Assembly: GCF_900156735.1 (NCBI RefSeq)
Contig: NZ_FTOL01000002.1
Span: 708,915-772,914 of the forward strand
Reading direction: 5' to 3'
Length of the DNA: 64,000 bases
Source of the DNA: Chryseobacterium ureilyticum
Lineage (GTDB): Bacteria; Bacteroidota; Bacteroidia; Flavobacteriales; Weeksellaceae
Shown: one piece after another, positions 43,315 to 50,817 of the stretch
Layout: every line of letters begins with the position of its first letter
Position numbering within the stretch: position 1 is the first letter of the stretch
The notes under the pieces: generated by a model
Told to the model about the DNA's origin: nothing
The model's database searches: none
What the model saw: the letters and a program-made list of their open reading frames with translations, nothing else
Position numbers and translations under genes: made by a program

Positions 43315-44103
43315 ATGACCATTATTATCACAGGAACCTCCTCAGGAATTGGATTTGCACTAGCCGAATATTTTGGTAAAAAAGGACATAAAGTATATGG
43401 TTTAAGCCGTAAGTATACGGAAAGCCAGTACTTTCAATCTATCCCCACCGATGTTACTGATAACACTGCCGTTCAGAATGCCATTGCAGAAGTTCTGAAA
43501 ACTGAAACCAGAATTGATGTTCTGATCAATAATGCCGGAATGGGAATGGTAGGAGCCGTAGAAGATTCTACAAAAGAAGATATCCTAAAGCTTTTCAGTC
43601 TGAATCTTGCAGGTGCCGTTCAGACGATGAGTGCTGTTCTTCCAAAAATGCGTGAGAATAAATTTGGAAAAATCATCAATGTATCCAGTATTGGAAGTGA
43701 AATGGGACTTCCTTTCCGTGGTTTTTATTCCGCTTCAAAGTCTGCACTGGATAAAGTAACTGAAGCGATGAGGTATGAAGTGTATCCTTGGAATATTGAT
43801 GTATGCTCTCTTCACTTGGGAGACATTAAAACGAATATTGCAGATAACAGGGTTATTGCACAGGTTTCTCAACCGTATAAAAATGTATTTGATAAAGTAT
43901 ATTCTTTAATGAATGCTCATGTAGACGAAGGAACAGAGCCATTGGAAGTAGCAGAATACATTGAAAAGCTTTTAGGAAAGAAGAAGTGGAAAGCTCATTA
44001 TTATTTTGGTAAATTCGGGCAGAAAATAGGAGTTCCGTTGAAGTGGCTTCTTCCGCAGAATACTTATGAGAATTTGATGAAGAAATATAATAAACTGGAC
44101 TAG
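43315..44103 (+). CDS. Short-chain dehydrogenase/reductase (SDR)
   Basis: This is a 262-residue classical SDR. The NAD(P)-binding motif is TGTSSGIG (residues 6-13), NNAG is at 72-75, and the catalytic triad is Ser124/125, Tyr138 and Lys142 (FYSASK). R32 in GLSRKY after the second strand favours NADP(H). The C-terminal ~30 residues are basic and hydrophobic (YFGKFGQKIGVPLKWLLP) and may contact membrane. Substrate is unknown. It sits 46 bases upstream of the Omp85-like gene with no terminator between, so the two may be co-transcribed. Confidence 0.9.
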   Translation: MTIIITGTSSGIGFALAEYFGKKGHKVYGLSRKYTESQYFQSIPTDVTDNTAVQNAIAEVLKTETRIDVLINNAGMGMVGAVEDSTKEDILKLFSLNLAGAVQTMSAVLPKMRENKFGKIINVSSIGSEMGLPFRGFYSASKSALDKVTEAMRYEVYPWNIDVCSLHLGDIKTNIADNRVIAQVSQPYKNVFDKVYSLMNAHVDEGTEPLEVAEYIEKLLGKKKWKAHYYFGKFGQKIGVPLKWLLPQNTYENLMKKYNKLD

Positions 44104-44149
44104 TTTCAGTTATTAAAAAGTTAATTAATTACTTTAAACCTTACTAAGC

Positions 44150-45754
44150 ATTAAGCTGTTTCTAAAAATATTTTTTGTCCTGTTCTGCGTTTTTGTACAA
44201 GCGCAGAAGAAGCAGTATTGGCTTATTGACACTGAAACAAAGGTTAAGAAAAAAGTAAAAGATTCCGTTTCTGCGGTAAAGTTTCTGGATTCACTGGCTC
44301 AGAATAATTACTTTTTCACTCAGTTGAAAGATGTAAAAATAAAAGGAGACAGCACAGAGATTTTTTATGACAAAGGAAAAAACTTTAACGAAACCTACGT
44401 CAACCTTTCCGATTCTATTGCTCAGAAACTGAAAATTCAGAAAGATTTTTTTACGAAAAATTTAGATTCTACAAAGAAAAGCATCAACAAAAGTTATATT
44501 GATGACGGATATTCTTTCAGCAGGATCAAATCCAAATATAAAGGGCAGAAAAACGGTTTTCCCATTGTAGAGCTTGACATCAACAAGAATGATAAAAGAA
44601 CAATCAACGGTTTTGTTGTAAAGGGTTACGAAAAAGTTCCAAAAAGGTTCATCAAAAACCTGGAAAAGGAATTTAAAGGGAAAAATTATGATGATAAAAA
44701 TCTGCTGGCTATCAACAAAAACTTTCAAAGTCATCCTTTCCTGATACTTGAAAGACAACCACAGACTTTATTCACCAAAGATTCTACCAATATTTACCTG
44801 TTTCTCGAGAAGAAAAAGACCAATACCTTTGATGGGGTGATCGGTTTTGGTAATGACAAGACTGATAAGTTTACCTTAAACGGAACGATGAACGTCAATT
44901 TCAGAAATATGTTCAATGGTTTTGAGGCAATTAATCTTTACTGGCAGAGAAACCCGGATAAAGGACAGACTTTCGATCTTCAGGTGGATATTCCGTATCT
45001 TTTTAAGTCTAATATCGGGATGAATACAAAGGTGAATATCTACAGACAGGATTCCACATTCGCGAATGTAAAGTTTCTTCCTGCTTTTTATTATCATATT
45101 AATAACCGTAATAAAATCGGTCTTCGAGCAACGCTGGAAACCTCAACGATTATTGATACTTTATACACACAGGGAAGAGATTACAACAAAAAAGGAGTCG
45201 GGATATGGTTTGAAATGACAGAGCCTACAGACATTGATCTTTTTCTTCACAAAACAAGAATCAATGCAGGATACGATTATTTAGCAACAACTTATACCAA
45301 AGGAAATATAAGGTCTACACAGAACCAGTTTTATTTCTCGGGAGAACATAATTATCATATTTCCGGAAACCATTTTCTGAATATTAAAGCAGAAGGAGCC
45401 TTAATGGATTCTAAAATGGAGCTTTCTACCAATGAATTGTATCGTTTTGGGGGCTGGAATTCCATGCGGGGTTTCAATGAAAATTCCCTTGCCGCCGACT
45501 TCTATTATTATGGAGGCTTGGAATATCGGTACCTCATAGGTAATCAGGCATTCTTTGACCTCTTTGGACAATATGGACAGCTTAATAATAAGTCTTTGAA
45601 TGTAAAACCTAAGCTCTACAGTGTAGGGCTCGGTTTCAACTTCTTTATTCCAATCGGGCTGATGAGCTTCCAGCTTTCTAATGGTAATGAGTTTGGAAAT
45701 CCTTTCAAATTCAACGATATCAAGATTCACTGGGGAATTTTGAGCAGATTTTAG
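44150..45754 (+). CDS. Omp85 (BamA/TamA)-like outer-membrane protein with a non-canonical start
   Basis: This is an outer-membrane protein of ~534 residues. Frame continuity and a signal peptide upstream of the first ATG/GTG/TTG indicate that the gene starts before position 44324. In frame, the bases from 44150 read KLFLKIFFVLFCVFVQAQ after an ATT (44150) with a stop codon 15 bases upstream, so the likely start codon is ATT (or CTG at 44156). The N-terminal part has POTRA-like segments (FVVKGYEKVPKRFIKNLE). The barrel shows the Omp85 lid-loop motif GWNSMRGFNENS and ends in WGILSRF with a terminal Phe. It likely inserts or transports proteins or lipids at the outer membrane. Confidence 0.8.
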   Translation: MKLFLKIFFVLFCVFVQAQKKQYWLIDTETKVKKKVKDSVSAVKFLDSLAQNNYFFTQLKDVKIKGDSTEIFYDKGKNFNETYVNLSDSIAQKLKIQKDFFTKNLDSTKKSINKSYIDDGYSFSRIKSKYKGQKNGFPIVELDINKNDKRTINGFVVKGYEKVPKRFIKNLEKEFKGKNYDDKNLLAINKNFQSHPFLILERQPQTLFTKDSTNIYLFLEKKKTNTFDGVIGFGNDKTDKFTLNGTMNVNFRNMFNGFEAINLYWQRNPDKGQTFDLQVDIPYLFKSNIGMNTKVNIYRQDSTFANVKFLPAFYYHINNRNKIGLRATLETSTIIDTLYTQGRDYNKKGVGIWFEMTEPTDIDLFLHKTRINAGYDYLATTYTKGNIRSTQNQFYFSGEHNYHISGNHFLNIKAEGALMDSKMELSTNELYRFGGWNSMRGFNENSLAADFYYYGGLEYRYLIGNQAFFDLFGQYGQLNNKSLNVKPKLYSVGLGFNFFIPIGLMSFQLSNGNEFGNPFKFNDIKIHWGILSRF

Positions 45755-45863
45755 GCGGAATGTAAGCTGACTGAAATTATTGTAAGGCTACTATTTTAAT
45801 AGTCTGCTCATGATTAAACGCTAATAAAAGTATTTCATTTATTTTTAAAATTTCAATAGGTCC

Positions 45864-45884
45864 TAGCTTCCAGCTTTCAGCCTT
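45864..45884. repeat. Heptad-periodic element, three units
   Basis: TAGCTTC, CAGCTTT and CAGCCTT follow one another in the spacer between the Omp85-like and SusC genes. They share a 7-nt period with the elements at 7244, 31049 and 33321 but not their sequence. Confidence 0.5.
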
Positions 45885-46017
45885 ATATAATAAAACAAAA
45901 TTCTCTATACAAAGAACCTTTTTTATTTTACCAATTCATTAATTATTTTCACCAATAAATACATAAATCGTATTTTTATTTTAATATGACCTTAAAATTC
46001 AGGTAATAATGCACGAT

Positions 46018-46025
46018 TAAATTTG
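46018..46025 (+). promoter_or_regulatory. -7 element TAAATTTG of SusC pair B
   Basis: Matches TAnnTTTG. An in-frame TTG overlaps the box; the ATG at 46038 is 12 bases past it. Confidence 0.55.
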
Positions 46026-46037
46026 CATTCAAAAAAA

Positions 46038-49000
46038 ATGAAGAAAACTTTAGCCACGTTTGCAGTTTTTTTACTTCCTTTATACATTACAGCTCAGGAA
46101 ATTAACATTTCAGGAAATGTAAAATCTGAAAACGGCACCAGTGTTTCAGGCGTCAACATCACCGACAAAAACACAGGAAAGACCGCTACAACAGACGAAA
46201 ATGGGAATTTTACCATTTCAGCCAATCCTAAAGATATCCTTGAGTTTTTTTCACCTGATTTTTCTTTATCCACGGTAGAAGTTTCTTCAAAAAGGCAATA
46301 TTCTGTTGTTTTGAGGAAAACCAATGAAAAACAGATTGAAGGTGTTGTAATTACCGCTTTGGGAATTGCCAAGAAAAAGGAAAAGATTGGATATTCTACA
46401 CAGGAAGTGGGGACGAAACAATTTGAAACGATCACCACTCCGAGTATTGGTAATTTATTTTCAGGACAGGTAGCAGGATTGAATGTTTCTAACCCGACGG
46501 GAATGCAACAGGCTCCACAGTTTACCTTAAGAGGAAATTCCAATTTGGTTTTTGTGATTGATGGAGTGATTGTGGAAAAAGAGGTTTTCCAGAATTTAGA
46601 TCCTAATAATATTGAAAATATCAACGTATTGAAAGGAGCTACAGCTTCTGCTCTTTATGGATCAAGAGGAAGATACGGAGCTATTCTGATCACAACAAAA
46701 AGCGCTAAGAAGAAAGGATTCTCCGTAGAATTTTCACAAAACACGATGATTACAGGAGGGTTTACCAATCTTCCAAAAACCCAGACGGAATATGGTAACG
46801 GTTCTCACGGAAAGTATGAGTTCTGGGACGGAGCTGATGGTGGCGTGAATGACGGAGATATGATCTGGGGACCGAAGTTTGTTCCAGGATTAAAAATTGC
46901 TCAATGGAATAGCCCTATCAGAGATAAAGTAACAGGACAGGTAGTTCCCTGGTATGGAGCAGTAACAGGCACTCAATATAATGACAAATCAAGATATGAG
47001 AGAGTTCCAATTGAATGGAGATACCATGACAACTTAAAAACTTTTCTAAAGCCGGCTGTTATCAACAATAATAATTTTGCGATCAGCTACAGAAACAATA
47101 AAGATGTGTACAGACTCTCCGGAAACTTCATGAATTATGATGACAGAGTTCCGAATTCGTATCTTCAGAGATATGGAGTGAATTTTTCTTCTGAAAACCA
47201 TATTGGAGATAAATTTGTTTTTGACACTAAGTTTAATTTCAATCAGACTTTTACACCGAACATGCCCAACTACGAATACAATCCTAGTGGACACATGTAT
47301 ACAATCCTTATCTGGATGGGTGGTGACGTAGACGGAAAAGCTTTAAGAAATCATATGTGGATTCCTGGAAAAGAAGGAGTAGCACAGGCAAACTGGAATT
47401 ACGCATGGTACAACAATCCTTGGTTCGGAGCTGAATATTATAAAAATCAGAACAGAACGAATATTATTAATGCTCAGACTGGATTAGAATATAAAGCGAC
47501 AAAGGATTTCTCAGTAAAAGGTAAAATTTCCCTTGTTGAAAACCATAGCAAATCTGAGATATTCAGCCCATATTCTTATTTCAACTACAACGCTCCAAGA
47601 AGTGGAGGTTATATTCTAAAAGATCTAAAGACATGGAATCTAAACTATGATGTACTTGCTACTTATAAGAAAAAGATTTCTGAGAATTTTGATTTTACTA
47701 TAAATGCAGGAGGTTCAGCATTTTACTTTAAAAACAATAATAACGAAACCTATACAGACGGTTTAAGAGTTCCAGAAGTTTATACTTTTGAAAATTCCAT
47801 CGGAGCCATCAAAAAATACAGATACCTGAAGGAAAAACTGATCTACAGTGCATATTCTACGATTGACATTGGGTTATATAATGCATTTTTCATCAATATC
47901 TCAGGTCGTAACGACTGGTCTTCTACACTTCCTAAAGCCAACAGATCTTACTTCTATCCTTCAGCGTCCATAAGTACTGTGATTTCTAATCTAGTGAAAA
48001 TGCCTGAAGCGATCAACATGCTGAAAGTTTCTGCTTCATGGGCAAAAGTTGCTTATGATTTCCAGCCTTACTCCATCAGGAATTATTATATGAATGATAA
48101 AGGAATCGCCTATAATGGTAACCCTACTTTCCTTTTTCCGACTACGCTCAACATTGAAAATTCTTTAAAGCCTGAACAGACCAAATCTTACGAATTAGGA
48201 CTAAGTGCAGGATTCTTTAATAACAGAATCACTTTAGATGCAACTTATTTCAGAACGCTAGACTACAACAACATCCTTGAGTTCCCAAGTGCTGAATCTT
48301 CAGGTTTCACATCTCAATATGTAAATGGTAATGAATATACCACCAAAGGATTTGAAATCTCCCTGGGAATGGTTCCTGTAAAAACGTCTGATTTTACCTG
48401 GAAAACGTTGATCAACTGGAGTACTTACGAACAAAAACTGACGTCTATTTATAATAATATGTCTAACTATAATAACATCAAGCTAGGTGAAAGAATGGAC
48501 AGCTATTATGATTATACATGGCAGAAATCCCCAGACGGAAAAGTAATATTGGATGCGAAGTCTGGAATGCCAACGAAGGCAAATGCTCCAAGTAACCTTG
48601 GGCATTTCAATCCGGACTGGACTTTCGGTTTCAATAATACCTTCAAGTATAAAAAACTGTCTTTAAATATCGGAATTGATGGAAGTATCGGAGGTATCAT
48701 GAGATCTCAGGTTGTGGAAAAAATGTGGTGGGGAGGAAAACATCCAAACTCTGTTGCCTACAGAGATCTTGAATATGCAAAACCAGGAACTTACTACTTT
48801 GTACCGGATGGTGTAAACTACGACCCTGCTACCGGAAAATATACTCAGCATACGAAAGCCATCAGCTTCCAGGATTGGGCACAGAATTATCCATATCAGG
48901 CAAGGGTAACACAGGATGAGAGTGAAGAATTTGCGAATGTTTTTGACAGAACCTTCATCAAGCTAAGATCAGTGGTACTGGAATATGATTTCTCTTCATT

Positions 49001-49196
49001 ACTGAATCCAAAAGGAATGATAAAAGGATTTACAGCGAATATTTCAGCTTACAATCTTGCCATGTGGAAAAAATCAAAGAATCTTTATTCAGATCCTGAT
49101 TTCCAGATTAAAACGGGAAGAAAAGATGATGTTACGAATGATATTCAGGATCCTTCAAGCAGATGGTTCGGAATCGGATTTAATCTTAAGTTTTAA
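46038..49196 (+). CDS. SusC/RagA family TonB-linked outer-membrane transporter (pair B)
   Basis: The 1,052-residue protein keeps the complete SusC layout: signal peptide (to about TAQ20), CarboxypepD_reg domain (INISGNVKSENGTSVSG, then TDENGNFTISANP), TonB box EGVVITALGI, plug (GNLFSGQVAGLNV, FVIDGVIV, NINVLKGATASALYGSRGR), and a barrel ending in WFGIGFNLKF. It is the transporter of the second SusC/SusD pair, 20 bases before its SusD partner. Downstream lies a phosphocholine-specific phospholipase C, which suggests that it imports phosphocholine-, choline- or lipid-derived products. The start at 46038 follows from the promoter. Confidence 0.94.
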   Translation: MKKTLATFAVFLLPLYITAQEINISGNVKSENGTSVSGVNITDKNTGKTATTDENGNFTISANPKDILEFFSPDFSLSTVEVSSKRQYSVVLRKTNEKQIEGVVITALGIAKKKEKIGYSTQEVGTKQFETITTPSIGNLFSGQVAGLNVSNPTGMQQAPQFTLRGNSNLVFVIDGVIVEKEVFQNLDPNNIENINVLKGATASALYGSRGRYGAILITTKSAKKKGFSVEFSQNTMITGGFTNLPKTQTEYGNGSHGKYEFWDGADGGVNDGDMIWGPKFVPGLKIAQWNSPIRDKVTGQVVPWYGAVTGTQYNDKSRYERVPIEWRYHDNLKTFLKPAVINNNNFAISYRNNKDVYRLSGNFMNYDDRVPNSYLQRYGVNFSSENHIGDKFVFDTKFNFNQTFTPNMPNYEYNPSGHMYTILIWMGGDVDGKALRNHMWIPGKEGVAQANWNYAWYNNPWFGAEYYKNQNRTNIINAQTGLEYKATKDFSVKGKISLVENHSKSEIFSPYSYFNYNAPRSGGYILKDLKTWNLNYDVLATYKKKISENFDFTINAGGSAFYFKNNNNETYTDGLRVPEVYTFENSIGAIKKYRYLKEKLIYSAYSTIDIGLYNAFFINISGRNDWSSTLPKANRSYFYPSASISTVISNLVKMPEAINMLKVSASWAKVAYDFQPYSIRNYYMNDKGIAYNGNPTFLFPTTLNIENSLKPEQTKSYELGLSAGFFNNRITLDATYFRTLDYNNILEFPSAESSGFTSQYVNGNEYTTKGFEISLGMVPVKTSDFTWKTLINWSTYEQKLTSIYNNMSNYNNIKLGERMDSYYDYTWQKSPDGKVILDAKSGMPTKANAPSNLGHFNPDWTFGFNNTFKYKKLSLNIGIDGSIGGIMRSQVVEKMWWGGKHPNSVAYRDLEYAKPGTYYFVPDGVNYDPATGKYTQHTKAISFQDWAQNYPYQARVTQDESEEFANVFDRTFIKLRSVVLEYDFSSLLNPKGMIKGFTANISAYNLAMWKKSKNLYSDPDFQIKTGRKDDVTNDIQDPSSRWFGIGFNLKF

Positions 49197-49216
49197 CTAA
49201 AAAGTACGTCAATACA

Positions 49217-50734
49217 ATGAAAAATAATATAAAGGCAAAAGCACTCAAAAGTAAAACAGCCAAAAGGTTGATGAGGTCAGTATTTTTTGCAGGATTACTG
49301 TCATTAGCTTCTTGTGAATCCAGTTTGGATCAAATCAATGACAATCCTAATGATCAGGCAACTATTGATCCTAAATATCTCTTAACGTATGTTTCAAAAA
49401 ACACTTTCCAGGTGAACGGAGATAATATGTATGCTTCAAGGATGATGATAGGAACAGATGGTGAAAATACCTATCAGTATATGAAGTGGGACAATACGTC
49501 TTTTGAAGTGTATACCAAACAGCTTCTGAATACGGTAAAAATGATGCAGGAAGCAGAAAAAATCAATAATAAAAATTATATTGCTGTAGGCAAATTTCTA
49601 AGAGCTTACCATTTCTTTAATATCAGTTTAAGAGTCGGCAGCGCTCCGTATTCTGAGGCTGTAAAAGGAGAATTTGGGATTACACAACCTAAATATGATA
49701 CTCAGGAAGTGATCATGTCCGGAATTTTATCAGAGTTAAAAGAAGCCAATGACCTCATCAATACCAATGATAAGATTGAAGGTGACATCGTATTCAACGG
49801 GGATGCTCAAAAATGGAAAAAACTGATCAATTCTTTCCGTCTGAAAATTTTAATGACATTATCTAAAAAAACAACGGTAGGAAATTACAATATCGCAACG
49901 GAATTTGCTTCTATCGCAGGAAGCCAGCCTTTAATGACTTCTATTGCAGATAATGGAGAACTTAAGTTTGTAGACGCGGCAGATAGCAGATATACAATGT
50001 TTAATAATAGTGGATATGGATCCAGTTTATACATGGCAGATTATTTTATCAATCTGTTTAAAGACAGAAAAGATCCTCGCTTATTTACTTTTGCCGCACA
50101 AACTACCGGAGCCAAAGAAAACGGAAAAGCCATTACAGATTTTACAGGATACAACGGAGGAAATCCTACGTCTTCTTATTCTGACAATGCAGAGTTGATT
50201 ACTGCCAAAAATATTTCAAAAGTAAACGATCGTTTCTATAAAGATCCTACCAATGAACCTTCTTCGGTTTTAAGTTATTCTGAATTAGAATTTATTCTGG
50301 CAGAAGCTACGGCAAGAGGTTGGATTTCAGGATCGGCAAAAATTCATTATGACAATGCAATCAAAGCCAGCTTTACTTTCTATCAGACCTATGTAAAAAA
50401 TCCGGGACAATATTTTGCAGGTTTTGATGTAAACCAATATCTGGCAACTCCTTTGGTTGTTTATAATAATTCAGCTCCTCTACAGGAACAGGTTGAAAAA
50501 ATCATCACTCAGAAATACATGACCATGTTCCACCAGGCACAATGGACCTCTTATTATGATTATTTAAGAACAGGATTCCCTAATTATCCTTTAAAGCCAG
50601 GTGTTCCGGCACCATTCAGATTCAGATATCCCCAGTCTGAGTACAATTATAACAGCGCTAATTTAAAGGCAGCACTTTCCGCACAATACGGAGGAAATGA
50701 CAATATCAACTCCAAACCTTGGTGGTTACAATAG
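49217..50734 (+). CDS. SusD/RagB family outer-membrane lipoprotein (pair B)
   Basis: This 505-residue lipoprotein has a signal ending LASC (lipobox, Cys at about residue 33) and the family start ESSLDQINDNPNDQATIDPKYLL. FLRAYHFFNISLRVGSAPYSEA is the TPR part and YSELEFILAEATARGW the SusD C-terminal motif. It is of the SusD-like-2 branch (RagB, NPN motif after the lipobox). It pairs with the SusC immediately upstream and would present the substrate. A hairpin at 50761 separates it from the phospholipase C gene. Confidence 0.93.
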   Translation: MKNNIKAKALKSKTAKRLMRSVFFAGLLSLASCESSLDQINDNPNDQATIDPKYLLTYVSKNTFQVNGDNMYASRMMIGTDGENTYQYMKWDNTSFEVYTKQLLNTVKMMQEAEKINNKNYIAVGKFLRAYHFFNISLRVGSAPYSEAVKGEFGITQPKYDTQEVIMSGILSELKEANDLINTNDKIEGDIVFNGDAQKWKKLINSFRLKILMTLSKKTTVGNYNIATEFASIAGSQPLMTSIADNGELKFVDAADSRYTMFNNSGYGSSLYMADYFINLFKDRKDPRLFTFAAQTTGAKENGKAITDFTGYNGGNPTSSYSDNAELITAKNISKVNDRFYKDPTNEPSSVLSYSELEFILAEATARGWISGSAKIHYDNAIKASFTFYQTYVKNPGQYFAGFDVNQYLATPLVVYNNSAPLQEQVEKIITQKYMTMFHQAQWTSYYDYLRTGFPNYPLKPGVPAPFRFRYPQSEYNYNSANLKAALSAQYGGNDNINSKPWWLQ

Positions 50735-50760
50735 AAATCTGACTTATTTTTACACAAAAC

Positions 50761-50806
50761 AAAGAAATCGCAGGAAAATCCTATTAACTTGCGGTTTCTT
50801 TCTTAT
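50761..50806 (+). terminator. Hairpin between SusD and phospholipase C
   Basis: AAAGAAATCGCA pairs with TGCGGTTTCTTT with one wobble over a ~17-base loop; T/C-rich bases follow. It is 26 bases after the SusD stop and 12 bases before the PLC start. Comparable to the hairpin after the other SusD gene. Confidence 0.6.
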
Positions 50807-50817
50807 TACGACTGATC

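Noticed and set aside
46094..46624. A 176-codon minus-strand frame opposite the SusC pair B N-terminus
   Set aside because: The plus-strand frame encodes a clear SusC plug; the antisense product is proline-rich with no recognisable fold.
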